Source: WTJX01 sp045106295 (GTDB lineage: Bacteria > Bacteroidota > Bacteroidia > Cytophagales > JAAEPT01). From it: a stretch of 31,455 nucleotides of DNA. Positions within the stretch are counted from its first letter, which is position 1. Each line of letters begins with the position of its first letter. Shown in pieces: positions 16,842 through 25,770 of this stretch. Location: assembly GCA_045106295.1 (NCBI GenBank), contig JBGCEI010000126.1, positions 1-31,455 of the forward strand, in the 5' to 3' direction. The notes beneath the pieces are model-generated. The model saw nothing but the letters and a program-made list of their open reading frames with translations, did no database searches and was not told the DNA's origin. The position numbers were made by a program, and so were the translations under genes.

Positions 16842-18137
16842 ATGGTTAATTTCAATTCACCGTTTATCCCTGATAACATACGTCTTGCGTTAGATAAAAA
16901 AGGAATCACTACCCCTACAGAGATACAGGCACAAGCTATTCCGCTATTATTAAAACACACAGGCGATTTCGTAGGTCGATCGGCTACTGGAACAGGAAAG
17001 ACCTATGCTTTTGGCATCCCATTGCTTTCAAGAATAGACACATCAAAAGGAAGCGTACAGGCTGTTGTATTAGTTCCTACCAGAGAATTGTGTGAACAGG
17101 TAGGTAACGAACTACTTTCCTTAGGAAAACATACTGATATCAACATACTGGCTATTTACGGCGGTATCCCTTTAAAAGGACAAATCCATGAATTGAGTAA
17201 TGGCGTTCATGTAGTAGTCGCCACTCCAGGTAGGCTAACGGATTTGGTGAAACGGAAAATAATTGATCTATCTACCATTCGATTTATGGTATTTGATGAA
17301 GCAGATGAAATGCTTCTAAAAGGCTTTCAAACAGATATTGATACTATTTTAGCTACGGCTATTGGCGCATACGCTTCCTGGCTATTTTCTGCTACCATGC
17401 CAAATGAGATCAACCAAATCATTAAAAAATACTTAAAGAATGAACTAAAAAAAGTCAGTATTGGAAAGGTAAACACCACTAACGAAGGAATAGAGCATTG
17501 GGCGGTAAAATTACAAGCAGAAGAAAAGCTCAATGTCTTACTTCATTTTTTAACTCGTTTTGGTAACCAAAAAGGAATTATCTTTTGTAGAACAAAGTCT
17601 GGTGTTCAAAAGCTCTACAAACAGCTTTCTGCGAGTAAATTCACCTGTGGAGCCATACATGGTGATTTACCACAAGGATTACGAAATAAAGTAATGGATC
17701 AATACCGAGAAGGGCACATCCCTCTCCTACTCGCTACAGATGTCGCTGCTAGAGGTGTTGATGTGGAAGATGTGGGCTTTATTATCCAATACCACATTCC
17801 AGATACCAAGGATGCCTACACACACAGAAGTGGACGTACTTCAAGAGCAGGTAAAACAGGAGTTAGTGTGGCGTTTGTTTTCCCAGAAGAACAAGAAAAA
17901 CTAACCTCTATTGAAAAAGAATTGAGCTTACAACTGAAGATGCTTCCTGTACCTTCTTCAAAAGATCAGTTAGTGAATAAAGCGATTATTTGGTCTCGAA
18001 AAATTGCCCGTTCTAAACCTGTTGATGAGAAACTAGATACTACCAGTAGAGAAGCTTTCAAAAATGAGTTGGTTCATCTCTCAAAAGATGAATTACTAGA
18101 AAAGTTATTGGCTACTTATTTGAGGGAGCAGCAGTAG
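16842..18137 (+). CDS. DEAD-box ATP-dependent RNA helicase
   Basis: The 431-residue protein has all core motifs: a Q-motif-like TPTEIQAQAIP, motif I ATGTGKT (48-54), PTREL, TPGRL, DEAD (152-155), SAT (183-185), the ATDVAARGVD region and HRSGRTSRAG. The C-terminal extension is short and shows no RNA-binding domain I recognise. It unwinds RNA in the cytoplasm, typically in ribosome assembly or mRNA decay. Its start overlaps the sulfur operon spacing (one base from the YeeE stop), so it is probably on the same transcript, although no functional link is obvious. The 135 bp after it hold only a weak hairpin. Confidence 0.95.
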   Translation: MVNFNSPFIPDNIRLALDKKGITTPTEIQAQAIPLLLKHTGDFVGRSATGTGKTYAFGIPLLSRIDTSKGSVQAVVLVPTRELCEQVGNELLSLGKHTDINILAIYGGIPLKGQIHELSNGVHVVVATPGRLTDLVKRKIIDLSTIRFMVFDEADEMLLKGFQTDIDTILATAIGAYASWLFSATMPNEINQIIKKYLKNELKKVSIGKVNTTNEGIEHWAVKLQAEEKLNVLLHFLTRFGNQKGIIFCRTKSGVQKLYKQLSASKFTCGAIHGDLPQGLRNKVMDQYREGHIPLLLATDVAARGVDVEDVGFIIQYHIPDTKDAYTHRSGRTSRAGKTGVSVAFVFPEEQEKLTSIEKELSLQLKMLPVPSSKDQLVNKAIIWSRKIARSKPVDEKLDTTSREAFKNELVHLSKDELLEKLLATYLREQQ

Positions 18138-18272
18138 AACACTAAAATTCACCACTCCTGAATCTCTACTAACATTGTAGAGCTAAAAATACTGTCTTAA
18201 CTTTAGGGATGCTTCTTATACGTTGAGGTAAGAAATAAAAGAGATTGGTAGAAAGGCATTTTTAAATCATTG

Positions 18273-19523
18273 ATGAATAGTATTATCATTTTAGCTAACT
18301 GTAGTATCTTCTTCGCACTTCTTTTTTTAGTACGAAAAAAACTCGTTATTCCCTCATTAACTAAATGGTATCCGCTGTTTGCTGTTTATTTTCTTTTCTG
18401 TGGTTTTGCACTGCTTGTCATTTTTACTTTTTACTACAAAAATACAAACTATGATATTTTTTACTTTCATCATAGTATCAAAATGGTAAACAAAATCTTA
18501 TTTACTGACTTTAAAGACTACATCAGCCTACTTTTTCATAACAAAATATCGACCGATTACGTCTTTTACTTTCTTTTTACAGAAGACCCTAGAAGTTCCT
18601 TTTTTATTAGAATAAGTAGCGTTTTAGGTTTGATTAGTCAAAATAATATTTGGGTAATCAGTGCCTATCTATCGTTGTTTTCTTTTGTTTCTTCTTGGTA
18701 TTTAGTAAAAACACTAACTCGTATTTATCCTAGTTCCACCTATTCGGCTGCTCTTTCTTTATTAATATGGCCGTCGGCTGTATTGTGGACAGCTGGAATA
18801 CAAAAGGAGACGGTTGCTGTCAGTTGCCTCTTCTTTTTAACAACTGTTTTATTGTCTGTTTTTATAGAAAAAAAACGAATCACTCTTGTTCAGCTTGCCT
18901 TAACAATTCTCAGTTCATTAGTTCTCTGGAAGGTCAAATACTACTATGCAGGTACCTTTTTAGTCAGTGCTTGTTATTTTATATTTCTTCAAAAAACAAG
19001 TAAGCTATCGTTATCTATTAGACTAGTTTTACTGGTAGGAAGCAGCGTTAGTTTATTTTATGTACTAAAAATGATGCACCCTGTATTGTCTCCAACTAAT
19101 TTCCTGACTTACCTGTATCAGGCATATTCTGAGAATATAAGTAATTCAGCAGTAGGAAATTATGTAGATTATGGATTGAAAGAAAACTGGCTTAGCTTTG
19201 GGAAAAATGCTCCTTATGCTTTTTTCAATGGTTTGTTTAGACCTTTTATCTGGGAAGCAAACAGCGTATTTCAATATTTTGCCGCTATTGAAAACGTAGT
19301 CTTTTATGGTATTGCAAGTAGTTCTTTGTTTTATATGATCAAACAAAGAACTACCCTTACTCATATTGTTATTGCTTGTTTATTCTATGTAGTAATTCTT
19401 GGAGTTATACTTCCCTTATCTACCCCCAACTTTGGGAGTTTATTACGTTACAAAAGCAGCTATTTCCCTTTTTTACTTTACCTGCTATGCAGCTTAATAG
19501 AAATGAATTGGAGAAAGAAATAG
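18273..19523 (+). CDS. Polytopic membrane protein, possibly a GT-C-like glycosyltransferase
   Basis: The 416-residue protein has about ten hydrophobic helices. Non-membrane marks are an early acidic loop NYDIFYFHH, WPSAVLWTAGIQKE, RPFIWEANSV and, near the end, LLRYKSSYFPFLLYLL. Multi-spanning proteins with an early Asp loop and a late RYxxxxFPF motif occur near surface polysaccharide genes in Bacteroidota, so a lipid-linked sugar transferase or polymerase role is possible. I cannot assign it to a named family. ATG 18273 is preferred over the TTG one codon earlier. It is convergent with the M43 protease gene, with only 4 bp between the stops. Confidence 0.6.
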   Translation: MNSIIILANCSIFFALLFLVRKKLVIPSLTKWYPLFAVYFLFCGFALLVIFTFYYKNTNYDIFYFHHSIKMVNKILFTDFKDYISLLFHNKISTDYVFYFLFTEDPRSSFFIRISSVLGLISQNNIWVISAYLSLFSFVSSWYLVKTLTRIYPSSTYSAALSLLIWPSAVLWTAGIQKETVAVSCLFFLTTVLLSVFIEKKRITLVQLALTILSSLVLWKVKYYYAGTFLVSACYFIFLQKTSKLSLSIRLVLLVGSSVSLFYVLKMMHPVLSPTNFLTYLYQAYSENISNSAVGNYVDYGLKENWLSFGKNAPYAFFNGLFRPFIWEANSVFQYFAAIENVVFYGIASSSLFYMIKQRTTLTHIVIACLFYVVILGVILPLSTPNFGSLLRYKSSYFPFLLYLLCSLIEMNWRKK

Positions 19524-19527
19524 CTTA

Positions 19528-21522
19528 TTATCTCTTCATCATTCGTCTGTTGACTGTTCCTGCTTCACTGTCTACTTCTATGTAATACATACCGCTTTTA
19601 ATGGTTTCTGTATCAATAGTGAGCTGACGTTGTGGATCACCATCAAATTCCAATACAAGGTTACCTGAAGAATCAAATATCTTTACTGACCATGACTTAT
19701 CCGTATCTGTAAATATTTTAACAAAGCGTGTATCTACATCCAACGGGTTAGGAAAAACAATGGGCTCTGCACCAGAAGCTGTATCTTCTGGTATCACAAA
19801 CTCTACTTCTAAAATATCTTCGTATTGAGTTTCTAAAGAGTCTTCTACATCGTAATTTTTAATAGAGAAACCATACACCCCCATATTTTCATAGGTAACA
19901 TAGACCGAATCTGTATAAGCTGTATCAGGAATACCACCTTCAAACACCCAATCAACAGCTACCGAACCTTCTGTATTATTCACAAACAGCACACTATCTC
20001 CTTGTGAAAGGATCTCTTTATCAAAAAACACATTAGTAGCACCTAGTGGCTGATATACATGAACTGGAACTGGGTTAGACAATAAAGAGGACTTCACCTC
20101 TCCTGTATGACCATAAATTGTAATTCCCACATCATACCTTCCTGTATCAGGGTATACATAGACCACATCATCTAAAAATGAAAAATTACCATCCCCAAAA
20201 TCAAAACGAATAGAATCAGTACCTAAACTAGCATTAACTAATCTAAAAGAATTTCCTAAAGGAAATACAGTATCTGCCGAGAATAAAAAGTATGGCTGTA
20301 ATATATCGTCTACTATTATTGCATTAGTTAAGGTTACTGTTTCTTCTTCACCATCATTGTAGGATGTTAGTTTAACATCAAATGTATCAGCTGAAGCATA
20401 GTAAATAATAGGATTATTACTTTTAGAAGAAAAAGGTGCACCTCCATCAAACTCCCAGAGTACCGAATCAACATCGGAAGCACCTAGCGTAAATACGACA
20501 GAGTCCCCTTCCACTAATCTATTATGCGAGATTGACAAAGAAGGTACAGTGTACACATTTTCACGCTGTGTTTCCAACATAAAACGCATCAATTCTGCTT
20601 GATCAGTTGTAAACAAATTCATACAGCCATCATCTGAATAATCCATGTAATTTTCTATCATTCGATCACCTTCCTGTTGCGGGCATTGATCTCCTGGAGT
20701 TGGACAATTTTCTCCGAATGATGATTCATAAGAATTACTACAACGTGGCGTATCATCTATTCCATCATCTACTGAACAGTTGCCATCTCCCCATATATGT
20801 CGTAACCCTAACCAATGCCCCACTTCATGCGTAGCTGTTCTTCCTAAATCAAAATCAAAGAACGGTGAATCACCTGCAGCTCCTTCCGTCCCTACAACTC
20901 GGTAATCAAGCACTACTCCATCAGTTAAAGGAGATGTTGCTCCTGATCCTAATACGGCCGGGAATTGAGCATAACCTAGAAAACCACCATCTAATTGGCA
21001 CACCCAGATATTTAAATATTGATCTGAATTAATAACATCTTTACCTCCTAGAATATCAAACTTCATATCGTCAAAATCACCTCCTTCAATATCCCAAAAT
21101 GATTTACTTGTAAATGTTCTGGTAATCGTATCTAATTCAAAAATGATATTAGGGTTACCTGCTACAGATAGAAACTGAGAAGGTGTACTACTCTTATCTG
21201 CATTTGTTCTAGTGAAGTCTTTATTCAATACATCTATCTGAGATTGTATTTGTGCTTCTGAGATATTTTGAGTTGAATTATTGTACAGGACGTGTACAAT
21301 TACGTTTATTTTATACAAACTTGTATTCTCTTCCGTAATAGTACTTCTTCTAGCATTTTGATGAGTATGGAATGAGTCCATTAGTATGGCATTACATGAA
21401 TCAGATTCATGTGTGTGCGAATCAATACTTAAACACCCTCTAGGTGTGTCGAAAAGGCTGACTTGGCTATACGCAGAACATATAAGCACTAACGGTAAAA
21501 AAATGTTAAAAAGTATTTTCAA
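19528..21522 (-). CDS. Secreted M43-family zinc metalloprotease with PKD-like domains and T9SS type A sorting domain
   Basis: The protein is 664 residues with the chosen start. It begins with a signal peptide (KILFNIFLPLVLICSAYSQ), then a pro-region. The catalytic domain has HEVGHWLGLRH (His232, Glu233, His236, His242), the metzincin zinc site, and a Met-turn in ENYMDYSDD, as in pappalysin-type (M43) enzymes. Two or three PKD-like beta domains follow (VLWEFDGG, IRFDFGDG, VDWVFEGG). The end is a T9SS sorting domain with FPNP, VKIFDSSGNLV and a final SGMYYIEV...RRMMKR. It should be exported by Sec, then moved across the outer membrane and fixed at or released from the cell surface. The TTG at 21522 is chosen because the frame upstream has no signal peptide and overlaps the divergent kinase gene. 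Confidence 0.88.
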   Translation of the reverse strand: MKILFNIFLPLVLICSAYSQVSLFDTPRGCLSIDSHTHESDSCNAILMDSFHTHQNARRSTITEENTSLYKINVIVHVLYNNSTQNISEAQIQSQIDVLNKDFTRTNADKSSTPSQFLSVAGNPNIIFELDTITRTFTSKSFWDIEGGDFDDMKFDILGGKDVINSDQYLNIWVCQLDGGFLGYAQFPAVLGSGATSPLTDGVVLDYRVVGTEGAAGDSPFFDFDLGRTATHEVGHWLGLRHIWGDGNCSVDDGIDDTPRCSNSYESSFGENCPTPGDQCPQQEGDRMIENYMDYSDDGCMNLFTTDQAELMRFMLETQRENVYTVPSLSISHNRLVEGDSVVFTLGASDVDSVLWEFDGGAPFSSKSNNPIIYYASADTFDVKLTSYNDGEEETVTLTNAIIVDDILQPYFLFSADTVFPLGNSFRLVNASLGTDSIRFDFGDGNFSFLDDVVYVYPDTGRYDVGITIYGHTGEVKSSLLSNPVPVHVYQPLGATNVFFDKEILSQGDSVLFVNNTEGSVAVDWVFEGGIPDTAYTDSVYVTYENMGVYGFSIKNYDVEDSLETQYEDILEVEFVIPEDTASGAEPIVFPNPLDVDTRFVKIFTDTDKSWSVKIFDSSGNLVLEFDGDPQRQLTIDTETIKSGMYYIEVDSEAGTVNRRMMKR

Positions 21523-21542
21523 AATAGATCGAATAAGTCCTC

Positions 21543-21550
21543 CAAAAATA
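21543..21550 (-). promoter_or_regulatory. Candidate -7 element for the M43 protease gene
   Basis: TATTTTTG on the minus strand (21550-21543) matches TAnnTTTG and lies about 20 bp before the TTG start at 21522. No -33 element at the right distance is seen. If used, it rules out any start farther upstream. Confidence 0.35.
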
Positions 21551-21604
21551 ATAGGAATTAAATCAAAATGAAGGATATTTGTAAACTTAATATACAAAAA
21601 AATA

Positions 21605-22525
21605 ATGAGCTTATTAATTATCGGTACGGTTGCTTTCGATGCAATTGAAACGCCTTTTGGAAAAACAGATAAAATCATTGGTGGATCAGCCACTTACGCA
21701 GCTATGTCTGCTTCTTATTTCACATCTAAAACAAAGCTTGTAGCGGTTGTGGGGGATGATTTTCCTGAATCAGAAATAAATAAACTTCAAAGAAAAGGAA
21801 TAGACACCGAAGGCTTACAAATAAAACAAGGAGCAAAATCTTTTTTCTGGTCTGGTAAATATCATAACGATATGAATACGAGAGATACATTGGTTACTGA
21901 ACTGAATGTATTAGAATCATTTGATCCTGTGATTCCTGAGTCGTACCAAGGTTGTGAATACCTGATGTTAGGTAACCTGGCTCCTGCTTTACAAAAGACA
22001 GTTATTGAGCGTATGAAAAAGCGCCCAAAATTCATTTTAATGGACACTATGAACTTCTGGATGGACATTGCGTTGGATGAGCTAAAAGAAGTCGTTAAAA
22101 TGGTGGATATCATTTCTATTAATGATGAAGAAGCACGTCAGTTATCTGGTGAATATTCATTAGTGAAAGCGGCTAAAAAGATCATGAAAATGGGACCTAA
22201 ACACATCATTATCAAAAAAGGAGAGCACGGTGCTTTATTATTTGATAAAGAGCATGTATTCTTTGCTCCTGCCCTTCCGTTAGAAGATGTATTTGACCCT
22301 ACTGGTGCTGGAGATACGTTTGCAGGTGGGTTTATTGGTTACCTAGCTCATACAAACGACACTAGCTTCGAGAATATGAAACGTGCCATAGTTCACGGTT
22401 CTGCCATGGCTTCATTTTGTGTAGGAAAGTTCGGAACAGAAAAGCTAGAGCAAATAACAGACAAAGAATTAGAAGATAGGTTACACGATTTTATTGATTT
22501 GATGCAAGTAGAAATCAAGTTGTAG
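21605..22525 (+). CDS. PfkB-family carbohydrate/nucleoside kinase
   Basis: The 306-residue kinase has the N-terminal PfkB glycine region IIGGSATYAA and the C-terminal signature DPTGAGDTFAGGF, with catalytic-base Asp237. Cofactor and substrate loops are in the usual order. It phosphorylates a sugar, nucleoside or similar hydroxyl compound with ATP in the cytoplasm. The substrate cannot be read from the motif. It is divergent from the M43 protease gene and precedes the serine genes by 75 bp. Any role in serine metabolism would be guesswork. Confidence 0.9.
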   Translation: MSLLIIGTVAFDAIETPFGKTDKIIGGSATYAAMSASYFTSKTKLVAVVGDDFPESEINKLQRKGIDTEGLQIKQGAKSFFWSGKYHNDMNTRDTLVTELNVLESFDPVIPESYQGCEYLMLGNLAPALQKTVIERMKKRPKFILMDTMNFWMDIALDELKEVVKMVDIISINDEEARQLSGEYSLVKAAKKIMKMGPKHIIIKKGEHGALLFDKEHVFFAPALPLEDVFDPTGAGDTFAGGFIGYLAHTNDTSFENMKRAIVHGSAMASFCVGKFGTEKLEQITDKELEDRLHDFIDLMQVEIKL

Positions 22526-22600
22526 TGACTTTTTTATTTCATTAAAAAAATCATCAAATTTGCAATCATTTTTACGGACACTAAAATTAAATGCTAACTC

Positions 22601-24490
22601 ATGGCTGATAAGCTATTTATAATTGACTTCGATAGTACATTCATTAAATCTGAAACGCTTGATCTTTTGGGAGAAATTTCCTTATCTGGTCACCCAGATA
22701 AGAAACAGAGACTGGGTAAAATAGCAGCAATTACAAACAGTGGAATGAACGGAGATACTTCTTTTGCGACTTCACTTAAGGAACGTATTGCGTTATTGCA
22801 AGCCAATGAATTGCATTTAGACGCTTTGATCACGCAAGTGAAAAAAGAAATATCTACTTCTGTACAGAGAAACAAACAGTTCTTTATTGATTTTGCTGAG
22901 CAGATTTATATCGTTTCAAGTGGATTTAGAGAGTTTATTGTACCTGTAGTAGCAGACTATGGTATTGACGAAAGTCATGTTTACGCCAATACTTTTACGT
23001 ACGATGACGATCAAAACATCATTGGTTTCGATACCAACAACCCACTTTCCCAAGATCAAGGGAAAGTGAAATTAATGGAATCATTAAAATTAACTGGCGA
23101 CATTAGCGTGATTGGAGATGGTTATACGGATTATGAAATCAAAGAAGCGGGTTATGCGAATAGATTCTATGCGTACACAGAAAATGTGTCTAGAGAGAAA
23201 GTAATCTCAAAAGCAGACCATATCACGCCTAGTTTTGACGAGTTTTTGTATGTCAACCATTTACCGATGGTAATTTCGTACCCTAAAAACAGAATCAAAG
23301 CCTTATTATTAGAAAATGTACATGCTGACGCTGTTGCCAAATTAAAGAAAGAAGGTTATTCAGTAGAATTGCTAACAGGAGCATTAGACGAAGATGAACT
23401 GATTGAAAAAATCAAAGATGTTTCTTTACTTGGTCTTCGGTCAAAAACGAATGTAACGGCTAAGGTATTGGCGCATGCTAACAAACTAAAAGCAATTGGT
23501 GCTTTCTGTATTGGTACCAACCAAATAGATTTAAAAGAGTGTAGCAAACTAGGGATTCCAGTTTTTAATGCACCTTACAGTAATACACGTAGTGTAGTAG
23601 AATTGGCTATTGCTGAAATCATTATGCTATTGAGAGCCATTCCAGACAAAAATGCAGGAATGCATGTTGGTGACTGGAAAAAGTCGGCTGTCAATAGTTT
23701 TGAAGCACGTAAAAAGAAGTTAGGAATTGTTGGTTATGGAAACATAGGAACACAATTATCTACCGTAGCAGAAGCTTTGGGTATGCAGGTTTATTTCTAC
23801 GACATGGTAGACAAACTAGCGCTTGGTAATGCCATTAAATGTGATACACTAAAAGAATTATTATCTCAAGTAGATGTGGTTAGTTTACACGTAGATGGGC
23901 GTCCTTCTAATAAATTATTCTTCGGAAAAGACGATTTCGATAATATGAAACAAGGTTCTTACTTTGTAAACTTAAGTCGTGGAGCTGTAGTTGACTTGGC
24001 AGCACTAAAAGAGAATATTGAAAGTGGTAAAATAAAAGGAGCAGGAATAGATGTATTCCCTGAAGAGCCAAAAACTAATAAAGAGAAATTTAACTCTGAA
24101 CTAAAAGGCTTACCAAATACTATTTTAACGCCCCATATTGGTGGTAGTACGTCCGAAGCGCAAGTCCATATTGGAAACTACGTACCTGAAAAATTCACTC
24201 AGTTTATTAATGCTGGAAGTACCTATGGTAGTGTCAACTTCCCTAATATGCAATTACAGCCTGTTAAGAATGCACACCGTATCATTCACATTCACCAGAA
24301 TGTGCCAGGTACCTTAGTTGCTATTAACCAAATCTTAACAAAGTACAACTGTAACATTGTCGGTCAAACCTTGAAAACAAGTGAAGAAATAGGTTATGTA
24401 ATCACTGATGTAAACCAGAAGCATGGAGAGGAAATGATCGAAGAATTGAAGAATGTTCCTAATACCATTCGATTCAGAGTCCTTTATTAG
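22601..24490 (+). CDS. serA: Fused phosphoserine phosphatase and D-3-phosphoglycerate dehydrogenase (SerB-SerA)
   Basis: Residues 1-215 are a HAD-type phosphoserine phosphatase: IIDFDST with Asp9 and Asp11, VSSGF at 105-109 and IGDGYTDYE with Asp173. Residues 230-550 are a D-3-phosphoglycerate dehydrogenase: NAD-binding GYGNIG (378-383), NLSRGAVVD with Arg460, FPEEP and LTPHIGGST with His512. Residues 555-629 are an ACT domain (HIHQNVPGTLVAINQIL), the usual site of serine feedback control. One chain thus carries the first and last steps of serine synthesis, and the gene 24 bp downstream supplies the middle step. The ATG is preceded by the near-match promoter box CAAATTTG at 22555-22562. Confidence 0.92.
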   Translation: MADKLFIIDFDSTFIKSETLDLLGEISLSGHPDKKQRLGKIAAITNSGMNGDTSFATSLKERIALLQANELHLDALITQVKKEISTSVQRNKQFFIDFAEQIYIVSSGFREFIVPVVADYGIDESHVYANTFTYDDDQNIIGFDTNNPLSQDQGKVKLMESLKLTGDISVIGDGYTDYEIKEAGYANRFYAYTENVSREKVISKADHITPSFDEFLYVNHLPMVISYPKNRIKALLLENVHADAVAKLKKEGYSVELLTGALDEDELIEKIKDVSLLGLRSKTNVTAKVLAHANKLKAIGAFCIGTNQIDLKECSKLGIPVFNAPYSNTRSVVELAIAEIIMLLRAIPDKNAGMHVGDWKKSAVNSFEARKKKLGIVGYGNIGTQLSTVAEALGMQVYFYDMVDKLALGNAIKCDTLKELLSQVDVVSLHVDGRPSNKLFFGKDDFDNMKQGSYFVNLSRGAVVDLAALKENIESGKIKGAGIDVFPEEPKTNKEKFNSELKGLPNTILTPHIGGSTSEAQVHIGNYVPEKFTQFINAGSTYGSVNFPNMQLQPVKNAHRIIHIHQNVPGTLVAINQILTKYNCNIVGQTLKTSEEIGYVITDVNQKHGEEMIEELKNVPNTIRFRVLY

Positions 24491-24514
24491 TCATCACTAA
24501 CTACTTCACCAAAA

Positions 24515-25603
24515 ATGAGTAATACCTTATTCTTTACACCAGGACCTACGCAACTGTACCCTGAAACTGATCTTTTTATTCAAGAAGCATTAGAGAAAGA
24601 TGTTTGTAGTATTTCTCATCGAAGTCAGGCATTCAAAGACATCTACAAAAAAACAGCTGATAACTTACGTGAACTGATTAACCTTCCTTCTGATTGGCAC
24701 ATTCTGTTTACAGGTTCTGCTTCTGAAGTATGGGAACGCTTACTCACAAATTGTTGTGATAAAAAGAGTACACACTTTGTAAATGGTTCTTTTTCTAAGA
24801 AGTTTTATCAGTATGCTCTTGCCTTAGGAAAAGACACTACACAACATACAGTAGACTTTGGCAAAGGAATTAGCTTAGAAGGCATTGAAACTGATTCGGC
24901 TACCGAATTAGTTTGTTTAACACATAACGAAACAAGCGCAGGCACCTCTACTCCTGTTACAGAAATTAATAAGGCAAGAGACCTATTCCCTAATGCATTA
25001 ATTGCTGTAGACACGGTTTCTTCTGTTCCTTATCCTGATTACGATTACTCTAAGATAGATTCTCTCTTCTTTTCTGTACAGAAATGTTTTGGTCTACCTG
25101 CTGGTTTGGGTGTTTGGGTAGTCAATGAAAAATGTATAGAAAAAGCAACTTCTCTTCAGAAAAAAGGAAAAGTAATAGGTGCTCATCACGATATTCTAGA
25201 ACTAAAAAAGAAAGCGGTTAACAACCAAACACCTAGTACGCCTAATGTATTAACCATCTTCTTATTAGGAAAGGTAGCAGGTAAAATGCTAGCTAAAGGT
25301 GGCGCTAACCAGCTTAGAAAAGAGACAGAACAGAAATACGATATCCTATGTGCAGCTATTGAAAAGCATCCTGCTATGAGTTTATTTGTGGAAGATGAGT
25401 ATTTTCGCTCTAGAACTGTAGTAGTAGCCAATACAAGCATTACTCCTACTGATATCAATGCGGCGCTGAAGCCACTCAACATGCAAGTTGGTGCTGGTTA
25501 TGGAGACAAAAAGACGACTCAAATACGTATTGCTAATTTCCCTGCTTTTTCTGTAGAACAGGTGAAGGAGTTAGCTGAAGTTTTGGGTCAGATAAAAGAA
25601 TAA
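24515..25603 (+). CDS. serC: Phosphoserine aminotransferase (class V aminotransferase)
   Basis: The 362-residue PLP enzyme starts with LFFTPGPTQLYPE and has SHRSQAF, the phosphate-site TGSASEVWE, AVDTVSS with the PLP-binding Asp, and Lys190 in SVQKCFGLPAG as the Schiff-base lysine. It is close to both phosphoserine and alanine-glyoxylate aminotransferases of class V. The neighbouring SerB-SerA fusion makes the phosphoserine role (glutamate + 3-phosphohydroxypyruvate) the best call. It is cytoplasmic and very probably co-transcribed with the upstream gene. Confidence 0.85.
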   Translation: MSNTLFFTPGPTQLYPETDLFIQEALEKDVCSISHRSQAFKDIYKKTADNLRELINLPSDWHILFTGSASEVWERLLTNCCDKKSTHFVNGSFSKKFYQYALALGKDTTQHTVDFGKGISLEGIETDSATELVCLTHNETSAGTSTPVTEINKARDLFPNALIAVDTVSSVPYPDYDYSKIDSLFFSVQKCFGLPAGLGVWVVNEKCIEKATSLQKKGKVIGAHHDILELKKKAVNNQTPSTPNVLTIFLLGKVAGKMLAKGGANQLRKETEQKYDILCAAIEKHPAMSLFVEDEYFRSRTVVVANTSITPTDINAALKPLNMQVGAGYGDKKTTQIRIANFPAFSVEQVKELAEVLGQIKE

Positions 25604-25605
25604 CT

Positions 25606-25770
25606 TTGCTTTATCATCTTAAAAAACCTTACGGGTTTATTCCATCTAATGTAAACTACCCCGCAGCAAGAAAAGTAATACGCCTTCATACTGAAGGTAA
25701 GAGTAAACGTTTTATCAGTGATCATTTACGGCTCTCTCATAACACAGTAAAAAAGTATATCAGAGATTAA
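25606..25770 (+). pseudogene. Remnant of an IS21-family IstA transposase (N-terminal HTH only)
   Basis: The frame begins with a possible TTG at 25606, 2 bp after the serC stop, and ends with TAA at 25768-25770. It contains RKVIRLHTEGKSKRFIS followed by LRLSHNTVKKYI. This is the helix-turn-helix that opens IstA proteins of IS21-type elements in Bacteroidota. The DDE catalytic domain and istB are missing. The stop codon falls at the edge of the palindromic element that follows. It is a leftover fragment, or less likely a tiny DNA-binding protein of 54 residues. Confidence 0.6.

Noticed and set aside
18164..18182. Hairpin CTCTAC/GTAGAG after the helicase gene
   Set aside because: It has no T-run on either strand, so a terminator call is not supported. 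A 6-bp stem can occur by chance.
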